In this document: one piece after another, positions 17,178 through 27,289 of the stretch | Numbering within the stretch: position 1 is the first letter of the stretch | Layout: every line of letters starts with the position of its first letter | From: an uncultured Bacilli bacterium | GTDB lineage: Bacteria > Bacillota_I > Bacilli_A > RFN20 > CAG-631 | Reading direction: 5' to 3' | NCBI GenBank assembly: GCA_934215405.1 | Contig: CAKPZU010000003.1 | Location: 1 to 47,269 of the forward strand | Length of the DNA: 47,269 nt | Made by a program: the position numbers and the translations under genes | Notes under the pieces: model-generated | The model's input: only the letters and a program-made list of their open reading frames with translations | What the model was told of the DNA's origin: nothing | Database searches by the model: none

Positions 17178-20100
17178 ATGATAAAAGAGATTGTCATATC
17201 TTCTTTATTGCTATTATCTCCTTTTAGTAGTTTTAATAAATCAATTGATTTTGATGCGCCAGAAACTGGCTTTAAAAAGCTTAGTTGGTATCAATTTAAG
17301 GATTCTTCTAACTTTGGAAAGGATTCTTTAGGAAATGTTGATTTATTAGCCAAAAACATTGTTGAAGATAAAGCAATAGGTGGAATAACATTTAAAGAAA
17401 ATGGTTTTTTATATGCCAATAATATTGGCGAAATTAATGGAGAAGAATATACTGATTTCTCAGATTTAATTAATGGTAGTTTTTCAGTTAGCTTAAGAGC
17501 TTATTTAAGAAGCAATGATGGAGGAGCTAACTATTTATTTTCATCAGGCTCATATGGATCTCATTTTGATTTACAATGGGTATATGGAGGCTTTTCAATT
17601 CATGGTTCAAATATTGATGACTTAACCTTAACAAATGAAGAAAAGCCACTATTATCAACAAATTTTGAATGGTATAGAATAAATATTATCTATGATGATT
17701 CAAATAAATCATTTAAATTTACTATTAAAAGTGAAGAAGAAAATGGCACTGATTATACTTACTTAAAAACTTTGTCAACACCATTAAAGTTTGGGGGAAA
17801 TAGTAAATATAGTTTTACAATTGGTGCTCAATCACACTTAGGTGAGTGGGATGATGCTCATGCAACAGCAACACTAAATGATGGACAAGTTATTGCGCCA
17901 TCTTTAAGTGATTTTAGAATTTATTTAGGTGCAATTGATGATGCAGAAATAAATGAAATTGCATCATATGATAAAAATAATTTAGAAGAGCAAGAAAGAA
18001 TACAATATGAAAGAAAAGAAATCGCTTCTTATGATTTTATAGATTCAAATAATCTTTTAAAAGATAAAATTGGTTATATGGATTTAATTGCTAAAAGCAC
18101 TAACATTAGCAAGGAAGATTCTTATTTAAAATTAGAAAGCAATTGCTTATCATTACCAAAAATTATGTTTAATAATGATGTTGTTGACTATCTTGATTCT
18201 TATACTATAGGTTTTGATATAAAACAAAAAGCTATGTCAGATGATAAAGAGCATATTATTTTATCAGTTGATGAAAAAAGAGGTTTATATTTAGCAATTA
18301 AAGGAAATGACTTAATTGCTTCATTTGGAAACAATAATAAAAAGACACTTAGTTCGATTTTTACTAGTAATGAAGAGAACTATTCAATATTATTAAACGT
18401 TAATAAAGACAATACAAATGTGTATATTAACTCAATTAATAATGTGCTTAATGGTATTGATGTTATTACTAAAGGTAGTAGTTCTTTAACATTTGGTGGT
18501 ACAAGTAGCTTCACTACTAATAGTGAATGTGTTAATTCATTATTAATTAAAAACATTAAGCTATATGATTTTAACTTTAATAATGCGCAGGTTTTACAAT
18601 TCTTTAATAATCAAAAAATCACTGGAAAGGTTTCAAAAGTTGTAAGTGTTGAAAACATATCTACACGCTTAGAGGTTGAAAAAACTGAAACAAGCGATGA
18701 TTTATTAAAAGAAATTCTTCCATCAAAGGTTAAAGTAAGTAATGAATTAGGAAATATTATTGATGCTAATATCATTTGGACTAAAGCCATTAAAAACACT
18801 ACTGGATTTGATGTTTATGGCTTTATTAATGGAGAAAATGTGAATAACTTTGATAACCTTCCTATTCATTTAGTTGTTCCATTTATAATTGATAAAAGTG
18901 AATATAAACAAATTAAACCAATTGCTTGGTATCAATTTAACGATGCTACTAATATTGGAAAAGATTCAATGGGTAATTTTGACTTATTACTTGGTGGTTT
19001 ACAACAAGTTGAGCATCATGCTAATGATGGCTATGTAACATTTAAAAAAGATAATAAATCATATTTATATGCACCAGCTATAAATAATGGTAAGGACTTT
19101 TCTGACTTATTAAGTGGTAGTTATACTGTATCTATTGATTTGAATTTTGATAATACAATAAATGATGGCAGTCAATATGCAATAACTACCTCAAGCTATG
19201 GTGAAGGATTCTTATTATATGGCTGCTATGATGGAGTTGAGGTTGTTTACTCATCTGGTGGTTATAGCTCACATAAATTAATTTATAGTACTGGTAGCTT
19301 AAAGAACTCTTGGACCACTCTAACAGTAAGCGTAGATAAAGAAAAATCGACAGTTTCATTCTTTGTTAATGGTCAATTATTTAGAACTCAAAAAGTTGAT
19401 AATATAAATAATTTTTCAAGCAATGATATCTATACATTCGCCCTTGGTGCCCAAGCTACAATAACAGGTGCTGATGGTGCTCAATTCTTTGAAGGAAGTA
19501 TGCGAAATGTTAAGATCTATGACTTTGCATTAAGCGAAAAAAATGTAAATGATTTAATAAGAAATCAATTTGATAGTTCTGTTTATCAAGAAACATATGT
19601 TAAGGAAGTAATGCCTATTGAAAATGTTGATGCAATAATTAGTGAAACAAATACTATTGATAAAATAAAAGACAATCTTCCTCAGCAAGTAAATGTTAAA
19701 TATAGTGATAATACTATAAAACTTGCTTCAGTTACTTGGATTGGCTATAAAAATGGTAATATTATTGGATATTTAACAAATACTGATTATCCAAATATAG
19801 CATCATTAATGGTTTATTGTCCAATATATTATAGAATTAATTTTGTAAAATCTAATAGTATTACCCTTGAAGATGTAAAGGTCAATGGACTACGCTATCA
19901 AGAAAGTGACACTTATAAGGTTAATGATGAAGTTGAAATTGAATTTAAAATAAAAACAAATTCTTATTATAAAATATCTTCTGTAAGTGTAAATGGTAAA
20001 GAAATACTACCAGATAAGGATAACATTTATCATGTAACAATTTCAAATTATAGTGCTATTCGTATAAATAGTATGGCTAATGAATACAAAATAACCTATG

Positions 20101-20420
20101 TTTTAAATAATGGTCAAGACGATGTTATTATTAATTATTCATATGGTGAGGATAAAAAATTAGATTCTTATTTTACTAAAGATGGCTATACATTTGATGG
20201 ATGGTATTTAAATAGTGATTGTACTGGAGAAAGAATTGATACGATTGATACTTTAAATCCTAAAGATATTACTTTATATGCTAAATGGGCTGAAAATAAT
20301 AGTAAGCAAAATAATAATGGATGTAAATCAACATTGAACTATTCATTACCTTTAGCATTAGTAGGAATAAGTATCTTCATATATAAAAAAAGAAAGGAAG
20401 AAAAAAATGAAAACATTTAA
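17178..20420 (+). CDS. secreted multi-LamG surface protein with GCKS C-terminal anchor tail
   Basis: The 1080-residue product has a signal peptide (about 1-20) and three concanavalin/LamG-like modules: about 34-265 (opens with WYQFKDSSNFGKDS), a diverged one at about 282-478, and about 583-800 (WYQFNDATNIGKDS). After modules two and three come bacterial Ig-like segments with the pattern LPSKVKVS...ANIIWTK. Near the end is an InlB/Flg_new-type repeat (about 975-1036, KDGYTFDGWYLN...TLYAKW). The tail is NNGCKS (Cys1049), a hydrophobic stretch, then KKRKEEK. LamG modules usually bind glycans or proteins, so a role as surface glycan binder is inferred. No catalytic domain is seen. The next gene overlaps by 14 bases. 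Confidence 0.8.
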   Translation: MIKEIVISSLLLLSPFSSFNKSIDFDAPETGFKKLSWYQFKDSSNFGKDSLGNVDLLAKNIVEDKAIGGITFKENGFLYANNIGEINGEEYTDFSDLINGSFSVSLRAYLRSNDGGANYLFSSGSYGSHFDLQWVYGGFSIHGSNIDDLTLTNEEKPLLSTNFEWYRINIIYDDSNKSFKFTIKSEEENGTDYTYLKTLSTPLKFGGNSKYSFTIGAQSHLGEWDDAHATATLNDGQVIAPSLSDFRIYLGAIDDAEINEIASYDKNNLEEQERIQYERKEIASYDFIDSNNLLKDKIGYMDLIAKSTNISKEDSYLKLESNCLSLPKIMFNNDVVDYLDSYTIGFDIKQKAMSDDKEHIILSVDEKRGLYLAIKGNDLIASFGNNNKKTLSSIFTSNEENYSILLNVNKDNTNVYINSINNVLNGIDVITKGSSSLTFGGTSSFTTNSECVNSLLIKNIKLYDFNFNNAQVLQFFNNQKITGKVSKVVSVENISTRLEVEKTETSDDLLKEILPSKVKVSNELGNIIDANIIWTKAIKNTTGFDVYGFINGENVNNFDNLPIHLVVPFIIDKSEYKQIKPIAWYQFNDATNIGKDSMGNFDLLLGGLQQVEHHANDGYVTFKKDNKSYLYAPAINNGKDFSDLLSGSYTVSIDLNFDNTINDGSQYAITTSSYGEGFLLYGCYDGVEVVYSSGGYSSHKLIYSTGSLKNSWTTLTVSVDKEKSTVSFFVNGQLFRTQKVDNINNFSSNDIYTFALGAQATITGADGAQFFEGSMRNVKIYDFALSEKNVNDLIRNQFDSSVYQETYVKEVMPIENVDAIISETNTIDKIKDNLPQQVNVKYSDNTIKLASVTWIGYKNGNIIGYLTNTDYPNIASLMVYCPIYYRINFVKSNSITLEDVKVNGLRYQESDTYKVNDEVEIEFKIKTNSYYKISSVSVNGKEILPDKDNIYHVTISNYSAIRINSMANEYKITYVLNNGQDDVIINYSYGEDKKLDSYFTKDGYTFDGWYLNSDCTGERIDTIDTLNPKDITLYAKWAENNSKQNNNGCKSTLNYSLPLALVGISIFIYKKRKEEKNENI

Positions 20421-23400
20421 AAGACTAGGACTTATTAGTGCTCTTTTTACTATGTCGGTTTTAGGTGTTAATTTGGTTAATGGAAGTATCAAATCCAACG
20501 TAGTAATCCAAGCAGAAGAGCCATTAAAACCTTTATATGCTTGGGATTTAAATGATCCAACTAACCTTACAAAGGCCAGTGTTGGTGATACTGATTTAAC
20601 TATTAATGGGCAATACCTTGCACTTGATGGTGGTGGTGTTTCATTAACTGGTGATGGGAGGCTTTATTTAGCTAAAACAATAGAAAGTGGGAATTCATTT
20701 GTTAGTAATTTACAATCATTTTCAGTTTCATTTGATTATAAAATACCAACTCTTAGTGATCATTCCGATTTTGTTTTAGCAACTGCTGGGTCATACGGTG
20801 GTTTTCAACTACATCAAGTTGGTAAAATATTAAGAATAACAGCCGGTGACCAATATATGGTAGATGAAGCTAATCCGCTATTTTATAATGATGAAAAATC
20901 AATTAATGAATGGGTTAATATTGCAGTAACTGCAAATCATTTAACAAAAGAAGTAAAGCTATATATAGATGGTGAATTACTTGCCACAAGAATATCAAGC
21001 AAGGATATACGCTTTAACAACAATTCACAATACACATTATGCTTTAATGGACAATGTGACTATAATGGTAATGCTCACGGAAGTATTGGAAGTGCTTCTT
21101 ATAGAAATATTAAATTATTTGATCAAGTAGCTGATGATTATACAATTAAAGCTAACTACAATGAAACAAAGGATGTTTTACCAATTGCTTATTATAAAAT
21201 GGATGATGTTTCTAATCTTGGAAAAGATTCAATGGGCAATTATGATATGACAATTAAGGGTGAAATAAATCCTTTAGCAAATGGTGGCGCATTATTTAAA
21301 AATGGTGCCCAAATGTATATCGCTGGTAATGATAATAATAAATCTAAGCTTTCTTCTTTAAAAAGCTTTAGTGTTTCATTAGATTATAAATATCAATCAA
21401 CAACTGGAAACGACTTTATTTTAGCTACTGCTGGGTCATATGGAAATGGTTTTCAGCTTCATCAAGTTGATAAAGCCTTAAGAGTCACTGCTGGTAGTCA
21501 ATATTTAGTAAATAGTGATGATAATTTATGGTATAACGGCTATGCAGAAAATGCTAAGGATCCTCATGATAATTGGATGAATGTTACCATAACTGCTAAT
21601 AGTGAAACAAAAGAGGTTTGCTTATATATTGATGGTGCTTTATATGCTAGTAGAATTTCAACTGGCGATGTTATGTTTACAGCCGACTCATGTGCTAATT
21701 ATACATTTTGCTTAAATGGTCAATGTGATTATAATGGTAATTGCAATGCAAACTTTAGTGAAGATATAAGCTATCGTAATGTTCGTATTTTCAATAGTGC
21801 CATTAAAGCTAGCCAAGTTGCTAAGCTTACAAATAAAAGTGAATTAAAGCCAATAGTAAATTATAAGCTTAATAATGAAAATAATTTACTTGAGGATTCA
21901 ATGAATAATATCAATTTAAGTAAACTTGGAAATGCTACTTATAAGGATAATGGCGTTAATTTAAGTGGTGATGAATCAAGCTTATACATTGCTAAAACTA
22001 ATAAAGATAGTAAAAGTTTTGCAAGCATGCTAAATGCCTTTACTTTCTCACTTGATTATCGTGTTGATGATCTTAATGGCAAGGATTTTTATGTAGCTGC
22101 TGCTGGATCATATGGAGGTTTTCAACTTCATCAAGTTAATAATGATTTAAGAATTACAGCTGGACAACAATACATGGTAGTAGATGGAGATCCGTTATGG
22201 TTCAATAGTAATTCTTATGGCGGGTATACTGCTAATAAGGATTGGATGAATATTACTGTTAGTGCTAATCCTTCTACAAAGGTTGTTTCATTATATATTA
22301 ATGGCCGTTTATATGATCGTAAAACCTCTGCTTTAGATGTTTTCTTTAATAACAATGATAATTACACTTTAACATTAAATGGTCAAGGTGGTTTAAATGG
22401 TTCATCTCACGCAAGCTTTACAAATGATGTTAATTATAGAAATGTTAAATTATTTGATGTTGAATTAAGTGAAAAGCAAGTTGCAAGTAACTTTAGTAAT
22501 GATAAAGTATATTTAGAAGATGGAAATTATAAAGAAATCTCATCATTACCAACTATTCAAGAAAGTACTAACGAATTTAAATCATTTAATGAATATCTTT
22601 CAATTCTTCCTAGTAATGTTGATGTATCTTATACTGATAATACTACTATTAATTCAAAGGTTCTATGGACTAATCTTGAAACAATAGAGAATACTCAAAT
22701 TGTTCATGGTGTATTAATTAATGATGTTGCTTCAGCAAATAAAAATATTAAAGCTGTATATAAGGTGTTAAAAAATATTACTGATCCAATTACTCCTCTT
22801 GCTTCTTGGAGTTTAAGCAATCCAAGCCAAATAGGCAATGATACAAACGATAATTTTAATTTTGAAGTAAGTGGTGATATAACTATATTAGATGATGGTG
22901 GTATTACTATAAAAGAAGGCAGTAAATTATTTTTAAAGAAAAGCTTATCAAGTTCAACACTTGGTGATTTAATAAATAGTTTTACATTCTCATTTGACTA
23001 TAAAAAAGAAGATTTATCTGATTCAACTGATACATATATTGTTTCTGCTGGATGCTATGGTGGTTTTGTATTACACCAGGTTGGAAAAGATTTAAGAGTA
23101 ACTGTTGGTGATCAATATTGTGTATTTTCAATTGATACTAGTAAAGCCAAAAATGACTGGATTCGTATAAGCATTACAGCAAATAAAGCAACAAAAGAGG
23201 TTTGTGCTTATATTGATGGTGAATTAAAAGCAAAAGGTACTACAACTGGAAATGTAATGTTTAGTAATAATGAAAATTATACATTATGTCTAAATGGCCA
23301 ATGCGATGTAAATGGAACATCTCATGCAAGCTCATCAACTAATTCATATAGAAATGTTAACTTATATGATTATGTATTAAATAAAACACAAGTAAGTGAT

Positions 23401-25245
23401 GAATTTACACTTAAAAAAGCTTCAATTTCTGATAATGATGTTTTAAAAATTAAAGATTGTGAAAAAATCAAAGACATTGTTGTTCCAGTTGGAACAAGCG
23501 CTCAAAGCGTAACTAGTAAGCTTCCTAAAACTATTGAAGTTGAGCTTGAAGATAGCTCAAAAGTAACATGTAACATTATTTGGACTAAACAAGAAGAAAT
23601 ATCAAGCAATGACAGAATTGAAGGATTTGTTATTAAGGGTAGATTAATTGGAAATAACATTTATACAGATGGAAAAGAAATAGAAGTAAATGTTACATAT
23701 GATTATTCTAATTACAAAAACATTAAAGCAACTCCTGAAAGCTGGTATAAATTTGAAGATACAGACTTTGGAAAGGATAGTTCAAATAATAACAATTTAA
23801 ATATTATTGGAACTATTAAGACTAATACAAATGAAAAAGGAATCTATTTAGATGGCGAATCATTCTTATATGCTCCTGCACTTAAGGATACAAATGATTT
23901 TAGTGATTATTTAAAGAGCTATACTTATTCTATTAACTTTAAACGTGATGATATTGATGAAAATCAATTCTTAATTAATTCAACAGCTTATGGTGATGGA
24001 ATGGGCGTATTTATCAACAATTGGATTTCTATTTACTTTGGAAGTAATCATGAATTAGTTTTAAATTATAAAAAAGGCGAATGGAATCATCTTGTTGTAA
24101 CTTGTAATATGGAAAGTGGCTATTGTGCTGCTTATCTAAATGGTGCTTTAGCAGCTGAGGATACATTTAATCCAGATGAATTATATGTTGTTGGAAAAGA
24201 TAAGCCATTATATACGTTCTGTATTGGTGGACAATGTGATATTAATGGCACTTCTGCAACAGGCCTATTTAAAGGTTATATTGATGATGTTAGACTTTAT
24301 AGCTTTGCTGCAAGTAAAGAATTTGTAAGTGGTATTTTTACTGATACAAATAAAGAAGGCGTATCTGGTTGGTTTAAAAATTCTCTATCTTCTATAAGCA
24401 TTGAAGATGATATTGACTTTGTTATAGCAAATGATAATACAGTTGAAGATGTATTAGCATTCTTACCAGTTGAGGTTACTATTTATAATGAAGACAAATC
24501 AGTTAGTGGTAAAGCTAATGTTTTATGGTCTATAAATGAAGACACTTTAATTGGAAGGCTTTATAATTGTGATTTAGTTAATGTTGATAATATTAAATAC
24601 ACAAGAAAGCTAACATATAAAATTGAAACAATCATCAATGGAAAAGGTATTGTTTCTAGTGAAGTTGTAAATAAGGATGATAGTGTTACATTAACATTTA
24701 CACCTGATAATGGTTATACATTAAAGGAAGTTTCATATAACAATGAAATTCTTCAAGTAAATAATGAAAACAATAGCTTTACATTTATTTTTGATGGTAA
24801 AAATATGCCTAATGTAACATTTAGTAAAATAGTATACACATTATCTTATGAAAATACTGAACTTGATGATGTTACATTTACAGTTGATGATGAAATAACA
24901 CTTACTATTCCAACAAAAGATGGATATACATTTGAAGGCTATTATTTAACTAGTGACTTTACAGGTGAAAGCGTAAGTGTAATTAATAAAGGTACAACTA
25001 CTAATATTACACTTTATGCTAAATGGAGTAAAAATGAAGAACCAATTCCTTCTGTTGAACCAAGTGAGGAACCATCAAGTGAAATAAGTGAAGAGCCTTC
25101 TTCATCTGTTGAACAACCAGTTTCTAGTGACAATAATGAAAAGCCAAATGAAAATAAAAAAGGCTGTAAGGGAAGTAATGCTTTAGGATTTATTGGCATG
25201 CTTACTTTAATTGGTACTTTAGCTTTAAAGAAAAATAAGAAATAA
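20407..25245 (+). CDS. giant secreted protein with five LamG repeats and GCKG C-terminal anchor tail
   Basis: The 1612 residues have a signal peptide (about 1-37) and five LamG-like modules starting near 42, 258, 481, 796 and 1109. The first four share GSYGGFQLHQV, LR(I/V)T(A/V)G-x-QY and LNGQC-D-NG motifs; the fifth is diverged. Ig-like linkers lie at about 705-790 and 1010-1100, and an InlB/Flg_new repeat at about 1480-1560. A Pro/Ser/Glu-rich stalk follows (about 1562-1582), then NKKGCKG (Cys1587), a hydrophobic segment and KKNKK. AGGAAG precedes the ATG inside the previous gene's end, so the pair is co-translated. It is probably a long surface adhesin or glycan-binding protein; the ligand is unknown. 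Confidence 0.82.
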   Translation: MKTFKRLGLISALFTMSVLGVNLVNGSIKSNVVIQAEEPLKPLYAWDLNDPTNLTKASVGDTDLTINGQYLALDGGGVSLTGDGRLYLAKTIESGNSFVSNLQSFSVSFDYKIPTLSDHSDFVLATAGSYGGFQLHQVGKILRITAGDQYMVDEANPLFYNDEKSINEWVNIAVTANHLTKEVKLYIDGELLATRISSKDIRFNNNSQYTLCFNGQCDYNGNAHGSIGSASYRNIKLFDQVADDYTIKANYNETKDVLPIAYYKMDDVSNLGKDSMGNYDMTIKGEINPLANGGALFKNGAQMYIAGNDNNKSKLSSLKSFSVSLDYKYQSTTGNDFILATAGSYGNGFQLHQVDKALRVTAGSQYLVNSDDNLWYNGYAENAKDPHDNWMNVTITANSETKEVCLYIDGALYASRISTGDVMFTADSCANYTFCLNGQCDYNGNCNANFSEDISYRNVRIFNSAIKASQVAKLTNKSELKPIVNYKLNNENNLLEDSMNNINLSKLGNATYKDNGVNLSGDESSLYIAKTNKDSKSFASMLNAFTFSLDYRVDDLNGKDFYVAAAGSYGGFQLHQVNNDLRITAGQQYMVVDGDPLWFNSNSYGGYTANKDWMNITVSANPSTKVVSLYINGRLYDRKTSALDVFFNNNDNYTLTLNGQGGLNGSSHASFTNDVNYRNVKLFDVELSEKQVASNFSNDKVYLEDGNYKEISSLPTIQESTNEFKSFNEYLSILPSNVDVSYTDNTTINSKVLWTNLETIENTQIVHGVLINDVASANKNIKAVYKVLKNITDPITPLASWSLSNPSQIGNDTNDNFNFEVSGDITILDDGGITIKEGSKLFLKKSLSSSTLGDLINSFTFSFDYKKEDLSDSTDTYIVSAGCYGGFVLHQVGKDLRVTVGDQYCVFSIDTSKAKNDWIRISITANKATKEVCAYIDGELKAKGTTTGNVMFSNNENYTLCLNGQCDVNGTSHASSSTNSYRNVNLYDYVLNKTQVSDEFTLKKASISDNDVLKIKDCEKIKDIVVPVGTSAQSVTSKLPKTIEVELEDSSKVTCNIIWTKQEEISSNDRIEGFVIKGRLIGNNIYTDGKEIEVNVTYDYSNYKNIKATPESWYKFEDTDFGKDSSNNNNLNIIGTIKTNTNEKGIYLDGESFLYAPALKDTNDFSDYLKSYTYSINFKRDDIDENQFLINSTAYGDGMGVFINNWISIYFGSNHELVLNYKKGEWNHLVVTCNMESGYCAAYLNGALAAEDTFNPDELYVVGKDKPLYTFCIGGQCDINGTSATGLFKGYIDDVRLYSFAASKEFVSGIFTDTNKEGVSGWFKNSLSSISIEDDIDFVIANDNTVEDVLAFLPVEVTIYNEDKSVSGKANVLWSINEDTLIGRLYNCDLVNVDNIKYTRKLTYKIETIINGKGIVSSEVVNKDDSVTLTFTPDNGYTLKEVSYNNEILQVNNENNSFTFIFDGKNMPNVTFSKIVYTLSYENTELDDVTFTVDDEITLTIPTKDGYTFEGYYLTSDFTGESVSVINKGTTTNITLYAKWSKNEEPIPSVEPSEEPSSEISEEPSSSVEQPVSSDNNEKPNENKKGCKGSNALGFIGMLTLIGTLALKKNKK

Positions 25246-25254
25246 ATACTTTTT

Positions 25255-25281
25255 GGAATTGCTCTTAAAAAGAGCAATTCC
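25255..25281. repeat. strong 12-bp hairpin between lamG and esterase genes
   Basis: GGAATTGCTCTT (25255-25266), loop AAA, AAGAGCAATTCC (25270-25281): a perfect stem. No T-run follows on either strand, so it is not a standard terminator. It may stabilise or process the shared mRNA. Confidence 0.7.
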
Positions 25282-25303
25282 TATTATATAAGGAGTTATT
25301 AAA

Positions 25304-27283
25304 ATGAATAAAAAATTATTATTAATTGCACTTTCATTAGGATTATTAAATGTTAATCCACAAGACATTAATAAAATAAATAACGTTAATGCTGCCATTG
25401 GCATTACTATGAATGATACATTTTCTGATAATATGATATTACAAAGAGATAGCAATGTTGAAATATATGGAGAAACTGGAAGTAATGAAGATGTTATAGT
25501 TACCTTTAACAACCAAGAAAAGAAAACAAAATCTGATGAAAATGGTAAATTCAGTGTCTATTTAGACAAAATGGAAGCAAATGCAGTTGGCCAAACATTA
25601 ATAATTAAATCAAATAGTGCTACAAAACGAATTTATAATGTATTAGTTGGTGAGGTTTATTATGGCTCTGGTCAATCTAATATGGCCTATTATGTTGATG
25701 AATTTACCTATGCTGAAACATTAATTAAAAACAATCCTGAATACGGTGATGATTATTTAAAATATCAATCACAGCCATCATTTTTAGAAGATTTAAATAA
25801 TTTTAAGCATTATGAATTATTAAGATTTTATACCCAATATCAATTACCTATAACTGCTGCCACTCCAAATAAAGGTATAACTAATGCTTGGATAAGCCCT
25901 AGTGGCGTTAGCGATTTACGTTATGTTAGCTTAACTGCTATTACATTTGCTATGAATTTATCTTCTTCACTAAACAACATTCCAGTTGGAATTATTGTTT
26001 CGGCTGTTGGAGGATCACAGCTTCATGAATGGATAAGTAAGGAAGATGCAAGTATTATTTATCCAAACAATGGTAACCCTACAATTTCTCAAAGACATGA
26101 TAATATGTTTATTCCGATGGGTAGATATACAATTAAAGGTGCTTTATGGTATCAAGGAGAAAGTGATGTATATGGCTCACTTGATAAATATAAAGAATCA
26201 TTTGTAGCTTATTGTAAGGAAATTAGAAGCTTCTTTAATAACGAAGCATTACCTATCATTACCTTCCAGCTTCCACAATTTGAAGATCCAGGTTGTAAAG
26301 GCTTATGGGCACCTTTTAGAAAAATTCAAGAAGAGCTAGCTAATGAAATTGATAATGTTTATTATGTTTGTGGCATAGATTTAGGAGATCACACTAATAT
26401 CCATCCTTGCGATAAATTTGAGTTTACAAGCCGTGCAGTTGGTGTTGCCTTAAAATATATTTATAATGTTAATACGACATGTAATAATCATTATGGCTTA
26501 AGTCCAACAGTTGATAAAATTTATCAAAAGAATCAAAGCAGTGATACTTATTTAACTTTTAATAATGCAAATGAAATAAAAATTAGTGATGGAAATAAAA
26601 GTGGATTAATTGCTACAACAAACAAGCAATCATATGCAAATGTTAAAGAATATGAAAAAGTTGGTAGTAAATATATAAAATTTACTAGCAAGCATAAGTA
26701 TTTTAGCTATTTACAAGAAAATATTTTCTCATATGATACAGCCTTCATTTATAACGAATATGATTTACCAGTTGCACCTTTTACTTTAAAGGAGGTAACA
26801 AAATATGATTATGATGTTGTAATTAATACTACAAATTGTAAGGTTAATGAAGGAGATCATTTCTTCATAAATAATAATGATAGCTTAACATTAACAATCG
26901 CACCTTATGAAAACACATCATTAGAAAGTGTTTTAGTTAATGGAAAAGAAGAAAAAATAAGTGATTCAATATTAGTATTAAATAACATTAATTGTGATAC
27001 TATAATTGAAATAAATTATAAAGCAAATGAAAATCCTCCAATTGATAATCCAAGCGAGGAGCCATCTGTTGAACCTTCAAGTGAGGTAAGTGCAGAACCA
27101 TCAAGCACTCCTAGTGTTACTCCTTCTTCAAGTGAAATAGAAAATACTAGTACAAATACTTCTTCAAATGAAGAAAAGCCAAACGAAAATAAAAAAGGCT
27201 GTAAAGGTAATATTACTTTTAAATTAATACCTTTATTAGCATTAATTATTATTGGCCTTTTAAAAAAGAAAAAGCACATTTAG
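25304..27283 (+). CDS. sialate O-acetylesterase-like surface esterase with GCKG tail
   Basis: This is a carbohydrate esterase of the SASA (sialate O-acetylesterase, SGNH-like) family, which removes acetyl groups from sialic acid or plant sugars. The 659 residues include a signal peptide (about 1-31), an N-terminal beta domain with FSDNMILQRD (about 38-115), and the catalytic motif GSGQSNM with Ser125. WYQGESD and DLGDHTNIHP supply the remaining block residues. An InlB-like segment follows at about 505-575, then a Pro/Ser/Glu stalk (about 578-625) and NKKGCKG (Cys633), hydrophobic segment, KKKKHI. The stalk end EKPNENKKGCKG is the same as in the upstream LamG protein. AAGGAG precedes the ATG. 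The substrate is inferred only as an acetylated glycan. Confidence 0.87.
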   Translation: MNKKLLLIALSLGLLNVNPQDINKINNVNAAIGITMNDTFSDNMILQRDSNVEIYGETGSNEDVIVTFNNQEKKTKSDENGKFSVYLDKMEANAVGQTLIIKSNSATKRIYNVLVGEVYYGSGQSNMAYYVDEFTYAETLIKNNPEYGDDYLKYQSQPSFLEDLNNFKHYELLRFYTQYQLPITAATPNKGITNAWISPSGVSDLRYVSLTAITFAMNLSSSLNNIPVGIIVSAVGGSQLHEWISKEDASIIYPNNGNPTISQRHDNMFIPMGRYTIKGALWYQGESDVYGSLDKYKESFVAYCKEIRSFFNNEALPIITFQLPQFEDPGCKGLWAPFRKIQEELANEIDNVYYVCGIDLGDHTNIHPCDKFEFTSRAVGVALKYIYNVNTTCNNHYGLSPTVDKIYQKNQSSDTYLTFNNANEIKISDGNKSGLIATTNKQSYANVKEYEKVGSKYIKFTSKHKYFSYLQENIFSYDTAFIYNEYDLPVAPFTLKEVTKYDYDVVINTTNCKVNEGDHFFINNNDSLTLTIAPYENTSLESVLVNGKEEKISDSILVLNNINCDTIIEINYKANENPPIDNPSEEPSVEPSSEVSAEPSSTPSVTPSSSEIENTSTNTSSNEEKPNENKKGCKGNITFKLIPLLALIIIGLLKKKKHI

Positions 27284-27289
27284 TGCTTT
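27262..27289 (-). terminator. araC terminator inside the esterase 3' end
   Basis: AAAGCAC (27271-27277), loop, GTGCTTT (27283-27289). Read on the minus strand the hairpin is followed by TTCTTTTTTAA, formed by the Lys codons at the end of the esterase gene. On the plus strand the T-run is missing. The hairpin spans both convergent stop codons. Confidence 0.65.

Noticed and set aside
17178..25245. LPXTG sorting in the LamG proteins
   Set aside because: No LPXTG-like pentapeptide precedes the hydrophobic tail; the only shared motif there is GCK(G/S).
25014..25512. Minus-strand frames opposite the Pro/Ser/Glu stalk and esterase start
   Set aside because: They lack ribosome binding sites and family motifs and mirror the low-complexity coding strand, so they are shadows of real genes.
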